Shown here: positions 9,907 through 21,040 of the stretch, piece after piece
Position numbering within the stretch: position 1 is the first letter of the stretch
Layout of the letters: the number at the start of each line of letters is the position of its first letter
Assembly (NCBI RefSeq): GCF_000425845.1
Contig: NZ_KE384464.1
Coordinates: forward strand, 180,970-244,969
Direction: 5' to 3'
From: Jeotgalicoccus psychrophilus DSM 19085
Lineage (GTDB): Bacteria > Bacillota > Bacilli > Staphylococcales > Salinicoccaceae
DNA: 64,000 nt
Translations under genes and position numbers: made by a program
The notes under the pieces: model-generated
What the model was told of the DNA's origin: nothing
Database searches by the model: none
The model's input: the letters and a program-made list of their open reading frames with translations, nothing else

Positions 9907-9985
9907 AGGACTGGCATGACAGGGTTTCATATGTATCCGGGTTCCTCGGGACTGGCATGACGGTCTCTCATGTGTATCCAGCAAC
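9907..9985. repeat. 41-bp tandem repeat, two copies (locus A)
   Basis: Two units start at 9907 and 9948, exactly 41 bp apart. Each has a GGACTGGCATGA core, then a TCTCATGTGTATCC-like core. The same unit occurs four times at 54241-54380 with the same period. The motif CATGA then 7 to 8 bases then TCATG within the unit is an inverted repeat. It sits just after the clpB terminator. Confidence 0.8.
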
Positions 9986-10060
9986 ATATAAGAGACGAAA
10001 ACATTCAAAATAAAACAGCAGCCAATTCTAATGAATTGACCGCTCCTTTAAGTTAAATAA

Positions 10061-11713
10061 TTATTTTCTTGTATCTTCAATCGCCTCATCGAGTTCATTT
10101 GAAAATACTTTTCTGATTTCATCATCGTAGCCTAGAGTATCCTGAAGTAATCGTTCAACTCCGTCGCGGTATTCCAGCACATCCTCAATTTCGAAGTAAA
10201 GTTTGCCTGAACGGCGGACGAGGAAGTCGGTCGGTTTGATAACCATTTCATGCAGTATGCCGTAAATCACTTCTGCATATAAAGGTTTCGGCAAACCGTA
10301 TTTTTCATTATTGTCGTTCGTGATACCAGCATATTGATAAACCGCTTCAACATTGCTGCCGTATTTCATTGCTAGGTGATGTCCTTCTTCCAGACTGAGG
10401 CCGTAGCTTGATGCTTTACGGCTGATGTTATCGACATAGTTTTGATAGCCGACACTGCCTCCGACGTCACCGCCTGAGACCGGTTCGTTTTTAGTAGAGA
10501 CTTTTCTAATATTCATCTTATGATTTTTCTTTAAGTAGTCGGAAACATTATCAACGATTTCCTCTGCCATATGACGATAACCTGTTAGCTTGCCGCCTGC
10601 AATTGTAATTAGACCGCTCGTGCTGTGCCAGATTTCGTCTTTACGTGAAATATCTGATGCATTTTTACTGCCGGATTGAATGAGCGGACGAATGCCTGCC
10701 CATGATGATTCAATCATCGACACATCTGCATTTAATCCTGGGAACATAAAGTTAATGGCATTGATCAGATATGCTTTATCTTCAGCGTCAGCTGTTGGAT
10801 TTGTTTTGTTTTCACCGTAAAACGTATCTGTCGTTCCGACATAAGTTTTACCTGCGCGCGGAATGGCAAAGATCATTCGTCCATCTTCTTTAGTATCGAA
10901 GTAGACTGCTTGTGTCAGGGGGAAATTTTCCTGTTTCAAGACGATATGAACACCTTTAGTGTGAACTAAATGTTTCTTCGTCTGTTTACCCAGCTTATCA
11001 TTTGCGCGTACATCGTCGACCCACGGGCCGGTTGCATTAACGACTGCTTTACTTTTAATTTCATAGGATTCATTTCTGAGAACATCTTTTGCAATAATAC
11101 CGGTAACTGTACCGTTGTCGTATAAAAATCCATCTGCCTTAACGTAGTTGACTGCATCCGCTCCGTATCCTGCGGCTTTTTTCATAACTTCAACAGTCAG
11201 TCTCGCGTCATCTGTTTTATATTCAACATAATGACCGCCGCCCTGCAGGCCGTCAGTTTTAATATTTGGCACACGTTCAATGACTTCTTTTTTCGTGAGC
11301 ATGTTTCTGCGTTCATTTTTATCTACTTGGGCAAGTGAATCGTAAACTTTCAGCCCGACACTCGTAGTAAATTCACCGAATGTACCACCCTTATGAAATG
11401 GCAGAAGCATCCATTCCGGTGTTGTAACATGCGGACCATTTTCGTAAACGATGGCACGTTCACGTCCCGTTTCCCTAACAACATTCACCTGCATTTGTTT
11501 TAAATAGCGGAGACCCCCGTGAATTAATTTCGTACTTCTGCTGCTTGTACCCTGGGAGAAATCCTGCATTTCAACAAGCGCTACATTCAAACCCCGCATA
11601 GATGCATCGAGGGCAATACCGGCGCCTGTAATTCCGCCGCCAATTATAAGTAAATCGTATTCAAATTTCGACATATGATCGAGCTGGTGTTTGCGTGTAA
11701 GTGCGTTTAACAT
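10061..11713 (-). CDS. glpD: Aerobic glycerol-3-phosphate dehydrogenase
   Basis: GlpD is a peripheral membrane FAD enzyme that oxidises glycerol 3-phosphate to dihydroxyacetone phosphate and passes electrons to menaquinone. The 550 residues match the S. aureus protein (about 557). The FAD-binding GGGITGAGIALDASMRG is at about 25-41, followed by SRSTKLIHGGLRYL. Conserved FAIPRAGKTYVGTTD and AGGKLTGYRHMAEE segments follow. It lies downstream of glpK with 33 bp between them, so both genes are probably cotranscribed. The start with CAGGAGGAGAATT upstream is convincing. Confidence 0.95.
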   Translation of the reverse strand: MLNALTRKHQLDHMSKFEYDLLIIGGGITGAGIALDASMRGLNVALVEMQDFSQGTSSRSTKLIHGGLRYLKQMQVNVVRETGRERAIVYENGPHVTTPEWMLLPFHKGGTFGEFTTSVGLKVYDSLAQVDKNERRNMLTKKEVIERVPNIKTDGLQGGGHYVEYKTDDARLTVEVMKKAAGYGADAVNYVKADGFLYDNGTVTGIIAKDVLRNESYEIKSKAVVNATGPWVDDVRANDKLGKQTKKHLVHTKGVHIVLKQENFPLTQAVYFDTKEDGRMIFAIPRAGKTYVGTTDTFYGENKTNPTADAEDKAYLINAINFMFPGLNADVSMIESSWAGIRPLIQSGSKNASDISRKDEIWHSTSGLITIAGGKLTGYRHMAEEIVDNVSDYLKKNHKMNIRKVSTKNEPVSGGDVGGSVGYQNYVDNISRKASSYGLSLEEGHHLAMKYGSNVEAVYQYAGITNDNNEKYGLPKPLYAEVIYGILHEMVIKPTDFLVRRSGKLYFEIEDVLEYRDGVERLLQDTLGYDDEIRKVFSNELDEAIEDTRK

Positions 11714-11746
11714 AATTCTCCTCCTGTATTTTAAAAACTTTATTTA

Positions 11747-13297
<1,551 letters not shown>

Positions 13298-13322
13298 TTA
13301 CAGTAAAGTTAAAAAATTCAAA

Positions 13323-13352
13323 TAAAAAACCGGATTTCATATGAAATCCAGT
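13323..13352 (-). terminator. Terminator of the DUF2929-like gene
   Basis: The palindrome GGATTTCATATGAAATCC (13332-13349) lies directly after the stop codon and is followed, on the minus strand, by UUUUUU. It separates the small gene from glpK. Confidence 0.8.
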
Positions 13353-13550
13353 TTAGTGTTCGTCGCCTGCATGCGGATCTGCTGACATTTTAGTCAATCC
13401 ATCAAGAATGAAGATTGATAGTGTAATGATTACAGCTAAGACTACACCGATCCAGAAGTTTAAAGGACCGCCGCCAGCAAGACTGTTAAGTATGAAGTTA
13501 ACCATCTGTGTGAGCATGAATGCCCATAAAAATGTAACGAGATATCTCAT
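13353..13550 (-). CDS. Small membrane protein, DUF2929/YjzD-like
   Basis: The 65-residue product has two membrane helices (about 5-24 and 33-51) and a short acidic, His-containing tail ending PHAGDEH. The start MRYLVTFLWAFMLTQMV resembles the YjzD family of unknown function, which in Bacillus also lies near the opp/app and fabHF genes. AGGAGGCTTCTC lies just upstream of the start on the minus strand. It is a single-gene unit with its own terminator. Confidence 0.75.
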   Translation of the reverse strand: MRYLVTFLWAFMLTQMVNFILNSLAGGGPLNFWIGVVLAVIITLSIFILDGLTKMSADPHAGDEH

Positions 13551-13635
13551 TAGTGAGAAGCCTCCGATTTAACGTATTTTATACCTTCATTTTACATGAA
13601 AAAAAATATAAAGTATAGTGTTAAAAAAATAATTC

Positions 13636-13650
13636 TTGAAAACGCTTGCA
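13636..13650 (+). promoter_or_regulatory. CcpA catabolite-responsive element (cre) upstream of the opp operon
   Basis: TTGAAAACGCTTGCA matches the relaxed cre consensus WTGNAANCGNWNNCW at every position. It lies about 220 bp upstream of the oligopeptide transporter operon. This suggests carbon catabolite control of peptide uptake. It also lies 86 bp upstream of the divergent small gene, so the target is not certain. Confidence 0.65.
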
Positions 13651-13752
13651 AAATTTAAAGGCGTCTAATAAAATAAGGATGCAAGTGATTATGCATCAAT
13701 GCATATTAATAAATTGCATACAGAAAGTTTATAATTTTTGGACAATTCATAT

Positions 13753-13780
13753 TGCCTTTTTGACAGCGTCTCTATACAAT
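13753..13780 (+). promoter_or_regulatory. Candidate promoter of the opp operon
   Basis: TTGCCT (13753-13758) and TACAAT (13775-13780) are 16 bp apart and lie 77 bp before the first operon gene. The rest of the 13551-13856 spacer is AT-rich and shows no other gene. Confidence 0.45.
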
Positions 13781-13856
13781 AGAAAAACAAACATAAGAAT
13801 TTCCATAATTTGAAAAAGAGAAAAGTTTTGACAAAGGGAAAGTTAAGGTGATTTAA

Positions 13857-14906
13857 GTGGGAGAAGAACTACTCAGCATTAAAAATTTAACGACATCCTT
13901 TAAAATCGACGGTACTTATTATCCTGCCGTTGACGGCGTATCACTGGATATTAAGCCGAATGAAGTGGTGGCACTTGTAGGAGAATCAGGATCAGGAAAA
14001 AGTGCGACGGCATTTTCATTAATGAAGCTTCACAGAAACGCACGCATTGAAGGCCAGGTGGATTTTGAAGGGAAAAATCTTCTTCAGTTCAATGAAAAAA
14101 AGATGAACAATATACGCGGCGGCGAAATGGCTATGATTTTCCAAGATCCTATGACAGCGCTGAACCCGTTAATGAAAATAAAGCTTCAGATCATGGAGAC
14201 TTTGAAAATACATAAGACAAAAGCTAAAAGTGAAAGAGAAAGCTATGCAATTGAATTGCTGTCGAAAGTAGGAATACCAAATCCGGAACGTGTCGGAGAA
14301 GCGTTCCCTCATGAACTTTCAGGTGGTATGAGGCAGCGTGTTGTTATCGCAATTGCGATTGCGAACAGACCGCGTCTTTTGATTGCAGATGAGCCGACGA
14401 CAGCACTGGATGTAACAATCCAGGCACAAATTCTTGATTTAATCAGAGAATTGCAGGAAGACTTAAATTCAGGGGTGTTGCTCATTACACATGATCTTGG
14501 TGTGGTAGCGGAGATGGCGGACCGGGTAGCTGTAATGTATGCCGGGCAGATTGTGGAAATAGCGCCGGTGAGAGAATTATTTAAAGATCCGAAGCATCCT
14601 TATACGCGTTCGCTGTTAAACTCACTGCCGAACGAAGGCCAGACGGGCAGCAAACTTCACGTTATTGAAGGAGTTGTACCGGCTTTGAATAAGATGGACA
14701 GAGATTCATGCCGATTTGCACCGCGCATTCCGTGGATTCCGGATGAAGCACATGAACATAACCCGGAGCTTCGGGAAATTAGTCCGGGACATTTAGTCCG
14801 ATGTACTTGCTATAAAGACTTCTATTTAAAAACTGATACAGATATCAGACTTCAGGTAGAGCAGCAGCAGATGGAAATAGATGCGGCAGAAGAGGTGAAA
14901 GAATGA
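13857..14906 (+). CDS. Oligopeptide ABC transporter ATP-binding protein (OppD/AppD type)
   Basis: This is one of the two cytoplasmic ATPases of a peptide importer. The 349 residues have Walker A GESGSGKS (about 42-49), the ABC signature LSGGMRQR, Walker B LLIADEPT, the switch His in LITHDLGVV, and the C-terminal oligopeptide-transporter extension with cysteines CRFAPRIPW and RCTC, which in some homologues hold an Fe-S cluster. The GTG start follows AAGGTG at 8-bp spacing. The operon order is D-F-B-C-A; the next gene overlaps by 4 bp. Confidence 0.92.
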   Translation: MGEELLSIKNLTTSFKIDGTYYPAVDGVSLDIKPNEVVALVGESGSGKSATAFSLMKLHRNARIEGQVDFEGKNLLQFNEKKMNNIRGGEMAMIFQDPMTALNPLMKIKLQIMETLKIHKTKAKSERESYAIELLSKVGIPNPERVGEAFPHELSGGMRQRVVIAIAIANRPRLLIADEPTTALDVTIQAQILDLIRELQEDLNSGVLLITHDLGVVAEMADRVAVMYAGQIVEIAPVRELFKDPKHPYTRSLLNSLPNEGQTGSKLHVIEGVVPALNKMDRDSCRFAPRIPWIPDEAHEHNPELREISPGHLVRCTCYKDFYLKTDTDIRLQVEQQQMEIDAAEEVKE

Positions 14907-15835
14907 CTAACCTTCTCGAAATAAACAATTTAAAAGTGTATTACCCGATAAAAGGGGGATTTTTCAACACTGTTAAAGACCATGTCAAAGCAGTTGATGG
15001 TGTGTCACTGACGATACCTCAGGGAACTTCGTACGGTCTCGTTGGAGAATCTGGTTCAGGGAAGACCACGACAGGCAAGGCAGTTATCGGTTTGAACCAC
15101 ATCACGGAAGGAGAAATCCTTTTTGACGGCAAAGCGATAAGCGGCAGCGGGAAATCTGTTGAAAACAGTAAAGAAATTCAAATGATTTTCCAAGACCCGT
15201 ACTCCTCATTAAATGTACGTAAGCGTGTATTTGATATCGTGAGCGAGCCAATTAGAAATTATCATAAACGTACAAAAGATGAACTGATTGCAGAAGTACT
15301 CGGTCTGCTGCAGAAAGTCGGCCTGCCTCCAGGTTCACTGTACAAGTATCCGCATGAATTTTCAGGCGGACAGAGACAGAGAATCGGTGTGGCGCGTGCC
15401 ATTGCACTGAATCCGAAACTGATTATTGCAGATGAGCCGGTTTCAGCACTCGATGTGTCGGTACAGGCACAGGTACTTAACTTTATGCAGGACATTCAGG
15501 AAGAACTGGATTTGACGATGCTGTTTATTGCGCATGACTTAGGGGTTGTTCGTCATATGTGCCAGCATATCGGTATTATGTATCAGGGACGTCTCGTTGA
15601 AGAAGGCACAGCTGAGGATATTTTCAATAATCCTCAGCACCTGTATACGAAACGTTTAATCGCTGCGATTCCAGATACGAATGTAGATAAAATTGATGAA
15701 AATCTGCATATTCGCCAGTCGGTGAAGGAAGAATACGATCAGCATTTCCACGAATATTTAGATGAAGATGGCAGAGCATTGCCGCTGATAGACATTTCGG
15801 CGACACATAAAGCAGCACTGCCTGTAAAGGGGTGA
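14903..15835 (+). CDS. Oligopeptide ABC transporter ATP-binding protein (OppF/AppF type)
   Basis: This is the second ATPase subunit, 310 residues, starting in the ATGA overlap with the previous gene. It has Walker A GESGSGKT, signature FSGGQRQR, Walker B LIIADEPVSALD, and the switch-region LFIAHDLGVV. The N-terminal YYPIKGGFFNTVKDHVKAV is typical of OppF proteins. The C-terminus is short compared with OppD, with the usual PDTNVDK-like extension. Confidence 0.92.
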   Translation: MTNLLEINNLKVYYPIKGGFFNTVKDHVKAVDGVSLTIPQGTSYGLVGESGSGKTTTGKAVIGLNHITEGEILFDGKAISGSGKSVENSKEIQMIFQDPYSSLNVRKRVFDIVSEPIRNYHKRTKDELIAEVLGLLQKVGLPPGSLYKYPHEFSGGQRQRIGVARAIALNPKLIIADEPVSALDVSVQAQVLNFMQDIQEELDLTMLFIAHDLGVVRHMCQHIGIMYQGRLVEEGTAEDIFNNPQHLYTKRLIAAIPDTNVDKIDENLHIRQSVKEEYDQHFHEYLDEDGRALPLIDISATHKAALPVKG

Positions 15836-15843
15836 AAGGCTGA

Positions 15844-16806
15844 ATGTTAAAATTTACTATTAGACGGTTGATTATATCGTTTCCGCAAATTATTTTATTA
15901 AGTATTCTAGTATTCTTCCTGGGTTCTTTAATGCCGGGAGATGCTTTAAGCGGTCTGATTGACCCGACAGTACCAATTGAACAGATAGAACGCCTGCGTG
16001 AGCAGATGGGATTAAACAATCCGTGGTACATCCAGTACAGAGACTGGATGTTTGCAATGCTCCAGGGTGACTTCGGCACCTCATTCTTTAAACAGCAGCC
16101 GGTGCTTGATGTTATAGGCGACAGAATGCTGAACACAATATGGCTGTCATTATTCTCAGCGGTATTAATATACTTAATCGGTATTCCATTAGGCCTTGTT
16201 TCAGGAAGATGGAACGACTCACCGCTCGACAGTCTGATTACTGGTTACACATACTTAGGGTTTGCAACACCAACATTTATTTTCGGTTTAGTTTTATTGT
16301 TAGTATTTGGCTACACACTGGGCTGGTTCCCGACAGGGGGTTCAGTTGGGGCAGGAGTTACGCCTGGCACATTTGAATATGTAGTCAGTAAGATACAGCA
16401 CCTTATACTGCCGAGTTTCGCAATAGCTTTAATCGGGCTGGTCGGTACAGTTCAATACTTACGGAGCGGTATTATTGAAACAAAACAGAAAGACTTCATC
16501 ACTTTAGCGCGTGCTAAAGGGGTAACAGAAGGCAAAGTTTATACGAGACACATTTTCAGAAACTCAATTTTACCGATTGCTGCATTCTTCGGTTACGAAA
16601 TTACTGCATTATTAGGCGGCTCGCTGTTTATCGAAACAATATACGGCTATCCGGGTATGGGACGTTTATTCCTTGAATCAATATCAATCCGGGATTTCTC
16701 AGTAGCAAACGTACTTATTCTAATGTACGGAATGCTCGCAATCATCGGTACACTATTGTCAGATATTATTTTAAGTATAGTGGATCCGCGTATCCGCATT
16801 AAGTAA
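15844..16806 (+). CDS. Oligopeptide ABC transporter permease (OppB type)
   Basis: The 320-residue membrane protein has six predicted helices, the first at about 9-30. Its EAA-type cytoplasmic loop near residue 225 (FITLARAKGVTEGKVYTRHIFRNS) contacts the ATPases. GAAAGG lies just before the start. It pairs with the next permease to form the translocation path. Confidence 0.92.
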   Translation: MLKFTIRRLIISFPQIILLSILVFFLGSLMPGDALSGLIDPTVPIEQIERLREQMGLNNPWYIQYRDWMFAMLQGDFGTSFFKQQPVLDVIGDRMLNTIWLSLFSAVLIYLIGIPLGLVSGRWNDSPLDSLITGYTYLGFATPTFIFGLVLLLVFGYTLGWFPTGGSVGAGVTPGTFEYVVSKIQHLILPSFAIALIGLVGTVQYLRSGIIETKQKDFITLARAKGVTEGKVYTRHIFRNSILPIAAFFGYEITALLGGSLFIETIYGYPGMGRLFLESISIRDFSVANVLILMYGMLAIIGTLLSDIILSIVDPRIRIK

Positions 16807-16819
16807 GGAGGGGTGTATA

Positions 16820-17908
16820 TTGGCTAACGAAAGAGAAGACAAAAACAGATTAAAAGATAATCAAAAAGACACGTACAAGTTCAATGAAGAGTCGGAAAAC
16901 AGAGAACACACCCCGCCTGAAAAGGGGGATGCATTTTCACTGCGTGATAAAGACAGCAGTGAAAGTAAAGAGCTCGATATGAGCGTTAAAGCAGATTTGC
17001 CGCACGGTGCAGTGGGGCATGGTGCACTCGACATGAAAAACCTCCCGCGCTCGAAGCCCGGCTGGAAAATTATATTTGAGGAATTAATCAGCGATAAACT
17101 CGCATTGTTTTCTCTTATTATATTAGTGATTATTACATCTTATGTATTCGGTTTAACGATGTTTCTGAATCAGGCGGCAATCGTCAAAGTAGATTTATTC
17201 GCAATTAACCAGCCGCCAAATGATGACTTCAGACTCGGCACGGATTACGGCGGCCGGGATATCTTCGGACAGCTTATTATCGGAACGAGAAACTCGCTTG
17301 CTATCGGTTTCATTGTAACGGCTTTAAGTGTCGGTTTTGGTATCGTTTACGGTGTTGTCTCAGGTTACTTTGGAGGACATATTGATAACGCCATGATGCG
17401 TGTCGTTGACTTCTTCATGGTACTGCCTTTCCTGATGATCGTAGTTGTATTTGTAACAATCGTTCCTTCATATGATATCTGGACGTTCTCATTAATTATG
17501 GCAGCCTTCCTGTGGACAGGTACTGCCAGACTGATACGTTCAGTGGCAATGCAGGAAAAAGAGCTCGACTATATCAATGCATCAAGAACGCTTGGAAGCT
17601 CGAACATTAAAATAATTTTCAAGCAGTTGATGCCAAATATGGTTGGTCTGATTATTGTTAACGCCACATTGTCATTAGCAGCGAATATCGGGATTGAATC
17701 GGGACTGTCATTTATCGGTTTTGGTTTCCCTGAAAGTACACCGTCACTAGGTACACTGATGGCGTATGCGATTCAGACACAGACACTGCAGAACAGATGG
17801 TGGATTTGGGCCCCTGCTGCAATACTTATTTTAATCTTAATGCTGTGTGTAAGAAACATCGGAGAAGCGTTCAGACGTGCCGGAGATGCCCGTCAGCGCA
17901 ATGCATAA
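16820..17908 (+). CDS. Oligopeptide ABC transporter permease (OppC type) with extended charged N-terminus
   Basis: The 362-residue protein starts at TTG 16820, with AAGGAGGGG (16805-16813) as a strong ribosome-binding site. Residues 1-80 are hydrophilic, rich in Glu, Asp, Lys and Asn, and precede the first membrane helix at about 95-115. The conserved domain then follows: the LGTDYGGRDIFGQLIIGTR periplasmic-side motif, and the EAA loop ELDYINASRTLGSSNIKIIFKQLMPN. Most OppC proteins have a shorter leader. Confidence 0.92.
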   Translation: MANEREDKNRLKDNQKDTYKFNEESENREHTPPEKGDAFSLRDKDSSESKELDMSVKADLPHGAVGHGALDMKNLPRSKPGWKIIFEELISDKLALFSLIILVIITSYVFGLTMFLNQAAIVKVDLFAINQPPNDDFRLGTDYGGRDIFGQLIIGTRNSLAIGFIVTALSVGFGIVYGVVSGYFGGHIDNAMMRVVDFFMVLPFLMIVVVFVTIVPSYDIWTFSLIMAAFLWTGTARLIRSVAMQEKELDYINASRTLGSSNIKIIFKQLMPNMVGLIIVNATLSLAANIGIESGLSFIGFGFPESTPSLGTLMAYAIQTQTLQNRWWIWAPAAILILILMLCVRNIGEAFRRAGDARQRNA

Positions 17909-18018
17909 TTAAATAACACAATCTTCTAAAAATTTATTGTAAAAATGCATAACTATGCTAATATGAATATTAAGAAAACTTTACAAACATATTATGGAAG
18001 AATTTGAATTTTGATACT

Positions 18019-18040
18019 AAAGTTCGGAACTCTGAACTTT
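18019..18040 (+). other. Stem-loop between permease and binding-protein genes
   Basis: AAAGTTC (18019-18025) pairs with GAACTTT (18034-18040) around an 8-base loop, 41 bp before the binding-protein start. There is no U run, so it is unlikely to terminate. It could protect the downstream message, giving more binding protein than transporter. Confidence 0.4.
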
Positions 18041-18080
18041 GTATATATATCAAGCAGTGAAAAACAAAGGAGGAAATAAA

Positions 18081-19934
18081 ATGACTAAAATTTCTTGGTC
18101 GAGATTTTGCTTCCTTATGACGCTGGCACTTGTTTTAGCGCTGGCAGCATGCGGGGGAGATTCTTCAGAAGAAGATACATCTACAGATGATGCTTCAACA
18201 GAAGAATCTGGAGATGAAGAGTCATCAGAGGAATCTGGTGAAGAAGGGGATTCTGCTACTGGGGAAGTTTACAACTATGAAGACTTCGAAAAAACAGTAT
18301 CTAAAACAGGAGATCCATCAGGTGAAGGAACTTTAAATATTGGTTATTCATCAGATACTCCATTTGAAGGCACACTTAACTGGGCATTCTACCAAGGGGC
18401 TCCAGATGCGGATATGATGGCACACTTCGATGAAGCTGTACTCTCAATGGATGCGGATTTCCAGTACACGAACGAAGGTGCTGTACAGTATGAAATGAAC
18501 CAAGATGATAACACTGTAACGTTCACTGTACAAGATGGTGTTATGTGGCATGATGGTCAGCCATTAACTATCCAGGATTACGTTTCTTCATATGAAATCA
18601 TCGGACACCCTGATTACGACGGTGTACGTGGTTCTACAGACGGCTTTACATTAATCGAAGGTTACGAAGAATATAGAAGCGGCGATGCTGATTCTATTTC
18701 AGGTATCGAAATCGTCGATGAACAGACAGCTGTATTTACTTATACAGAACTTGCTCCATCATTAACAGCAGGCGGGTTCTGGTCATACGCATTCCCGACT
18801 CATCATTATGAGGGAATGGAAGTTTCAGAAATGGCTGCAGCACCTGAAACACGCGAAAACCCAATCGGTATCGGGCCATACAAAGTTGATTCAATCGTTC
18901 CAGGTGAATCAATCTCAATGTCTAAATTCGAAGACTACTGGCGCGGCGAACCTGGACTTTCAGAAGTTACAGTACGTGTAATCGCACCATCTTCAATTGC
19001 AAGTGCAGTTGAATCAGGCGACATTGATATCGCTAAGAGTTTCCCGACTGACCAGTATCCGGATGTTGCGGATATGGAAGGTGTGGAATGGTTAGCTAAT
19101 ATCGACGGAGCATACACTTATATCGGATTTAAACTCGGCTCTTGGGATGCTGAGGCAGGCAAAGTAAATTACAACCCTGAAGAAATGAAGATGGGTGACG
19201 TAGAATTACGCCGCGCAATGTGGCATGCAATTGACAACGATGCAATCGGTGAACGTTTCTACAACGGTCTTCGCTGGAAAGCAACTTCATTAATTACGCC
19301 TTACCATGCTAACTGGCATGAAGAGGTAGAAGTTCCTGCATACGACCCGGAAGAAGCAAACAGCATTCTTGACGCAGCTGGTTACGAAGATGTAGACGGC
19401 GACGGCATGAGAGAAGACACTGAAGGCGAACCATTAAGCATTAACTTCGCATCTATGTCAGGCGGAGACATTGCTGAACCATTAGCAAACTATTACATTC
19501 AGTCTTGGAGAGATATCGGCTTAAATGTTGAATTAACTAACGGTCGTCTTATCGAGTTTAACTCATTCTACGATATGGTTGAAAATGACGATCCTGAAAT
19601 TGATATCTACCAGGGTGCATGGGGTGTAGGATCTGACGTAGACCCTTCAGGTCTTTACGGTCCGGATGCTCCATTTAACTACACGCGTTATGAAACAGAA
19701 GAAAGTACTGAATTATTAACAGCGGGTAACTCACAAGAAGCACTTGATACTGATTACAGAAAAGATATTTACAACCAGTGGTCAGAACTTATGGTTGAAG
19801 ATATTCCTGTAATTCCAACTCTTTACCGTGCATTTGTGACACCAGTAAACGAAAAAGTAATCAATTACTCTGAAGATTACGAGTGGAACGAAGATCTGTT
19901 ATGGTACCGCGTTGGTGTTGAAGACGCAGAATAA
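18081..19934 (+). CDS. Oligopeptide-binding lipoprotein (OppA type)
   Basis: This is the extracellular substrate-binding component, 617 residues from ATG 18081, which follows AAAGGAGG; an earlier in-frame ATG at 18039 has no ribosome-binding site and would spoil the signal peptide. A lipoprotein signal ends with LAAC, lipidated Cys24. Then comes a linker of about 40 residues composed almost entirely of Glu, Asp, Ser and Thr, and an SBP family 5 domain. The strand DVDGDGMREDTEG resembles a calcium-binding loop seen in several OppA proteins. The whole protein is strongly acidic. It is last in the operon D-F-B-C-A and ends at a terminator. Confidence 0.93.
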   Translation: MTKISWSRFCFLMTLALVLALAACGGDSSEEDTSTDDASTEESGDEESSEESGEEGDSATGEVYNYEDFEKTVSKTGDPSGEGTLNIGYSSDTPFEGTLNWAFYQGAPDADMMAHFDEAVLSMDADFQYTNEGAVQYEMNQDDNTVTFTVQDGVMWHDGQPLTIQDYVSSYEIIGHPDYDGVRGSTDGFTLIEGYEEYRSGDADSISGIEIVDEQTAVFTYTELAPSLTAGGFWSYAFPTHHYEGMEVSEMAAAPETRENPIGIGPYKVDSIVPGESISMSKFEDYWRGEPGLSEVTVRVIAPSSIASAVESGDIDIAKSFPTDQYPDVADMEGVEWLANIDGAYTYIGFKLGSWDAEAGKVNYNPEEMKMGDVELRRAMWHAIDNDAIGERFYNGLRWKATSLITPYHANWHEEVEVPAYDPEEANSILDAAGYEDVDGDGMREDTEGEPLSINFASMSGGDIAEPLANYYIQSWRDIGLNVELTNGRLIEFNSFYDMVENDDPEIDIYQGAWGVGSDVDPSGLYGPDAPFNYTRYETEESTELLTAGNSQEALDTDYRKDIYNQWSELMVEDIPVIPTLYRAFVTPVNEKVINYSEDYEWNEDLLWYRVGVEDAE

Positions 19935-19950
19935 TAAGTACTAATAGGAA

Positions 19951-19984
19951 GAAACCGGAGATAAAAGTCTCCGGTTTCTTTTCT
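19951..19984 (+). terminator. Terminator of the opp operon
   Basis: GAAACCGGAGA (19951-19961) pairs perfectly with TCTCCGGTTTC (19968-19978), then TTTTCTG. Confidence 0.9.
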
Positions 19985-20040
19985 GTTTATTTAAAATTTT
20001 AGGTTTGCTTTTAATTGAACAATCCTGTAAATTATGATAA

Positions 20041-20057
20041 ATTAGTACCTAGTAATA
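20041..20057 (+). promoter_or_regulatory. FapR operator of fabH-fabF
   Basis: ATTAGTACCTAGTAATA matches the left half and centre of the FapR palindrome (TTAGTACCTNNTACTAA) with an imperfect right half. It lies about 30 bp before the fabH start, just after a TATGAT -10-like box (20033-20038). FapR represses fatty acid synthesis genes and is released by malonyl-CoA. The fabI gene 17 kb away has a better copy. Confidence 0.85.
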
Positions 20058-20083
20058 TAATGAGACTATAAGGTGTGAGAAGC

Positions 20084-21040
20084 ATGAAAAATGTAGGGAT
20101 TCTCGGCATTGGTTCATATACACCAGAAAAAGTATTTACGAATTTTGATTTTGAAAAAATTCTTGATACTTCTGATGAATGGATTAGAGAAATGACAGGT
20201 ATAGAAGAACGACGTTTCGCTGTAGATATGGAAACGAGCGAAATGGCTTTTTATGCTGCTGATGCAGCGATAAAAGATTCAGGCGTTGCAAAAGAAGATA
20301 TTGACTTTGTTATTGTAGCTACTTCTACAGGAGACCAGAAGTTTCCGTCAGTTGCGAATATGATTCAGGAGAAACTTGGCTTGAACAATATTCCTTCTAT
20401 GGATCAGCTGGCTGCCTGTACAGGTTTTATATATGGGTTATCGACAGCGGAAATGTTCGTGAAATCCGGCAATTATAAAAATATTCTGGTTGTCGGTGCT
20501 GATAAATTAACGGACATCACTGACTTTGAAGACCGTTCTACGGCTGTGTTATTCGGTGATGGTGCCGGTGCAGTTGTTGTTGGCGAAGTTGAAGAAGGAT
20601 TTGGCATCAAATCATTCGAACTCGGCAGCAAGGGTGCGGGCGGAAAATATTTATACGGAGATAAAGAAAAAGGATATATTCGTATGAATGGACGTGAAGT
20701 CTTTAAATTTGCAGTGAGACAGATGGGTGAATCCAGCGTTACTGTATCAGAAAAAGCAGGTATTGCTAAAGAAGATATCGATATGTTGATTCCACACCAG
20801 GCAAATATTAGAATAATGAATGCGGCAAGAGAACGTATGGGTCTGCCTTATGATAAAATGAGTGTAACTGTAGATAAATACGGAAATACCTCGGCAGCAT
20901 CGATTCCTCTCAGCATGGATTATGAAGTAAAAAGAAACCGTATCAAACCGGGAGACAATATTGTCTTAGTCGGGTTTGGCGGCGGTTTAACATGGGGCGC
21001 AGTTTGTTTAACATGGGGTACTAAGAAGGAGGACTCTTAA
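20084..21040 (+). CDS. fabH: 3-oxoacyl-ACP synthase III
   Basis: FabH condenses an acyl-CoA primer with malonyl-ACP to start fatty acid synthesis and helps choose branched primers. Starting at ATG 20084 (8 bp after AAGGTG) the protein has 318 residues; a GTG at 20075 overlaps the ribosome-binding site and is less likely. The catalytic triad is visible: Cys112 in AACTGF, His in IPHQANIRI, and Asn in KYGNTSAAS. The stop codon overlaps the fabF start by one base (TAATG), so translation is coupled. Confidence 0.95.
   Translation: MKNVGILGIGSYTPEKVFTNFDFEKILDTSDEWIREMTGIEERRFAVDMETSEMAFYAADAAIKDSGVAKEDIDFVIVATSTGDQKFPSVANMIQEKLGLNNIPSMDQLAACTGFIYGLSTAEMFVKSGNYKNILVVGADKLTDITDFEDRSTAVLFGDGAGAVVVGEVEEGFGIKSFELGSKGAGGKYLYGDKEKGYIRMNGREVFKFAVRQMGESSVTVSEKAGIAKEDIDMLIPHQANIRIMNAARERMGLPYDKMSVTVDKYGNTSAASIPLSMDYEVKRNRIKPGDNIVLVGFGGGLTWGAVCLTWGTKKEDS

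Noticed and set aside
13760-13780. TTGACA box before the opp operon paired with TACAAT
   Set aside because: Spacing is only 9 bp; TTGCCT at 13753 gives a more reasonable 16 bp.
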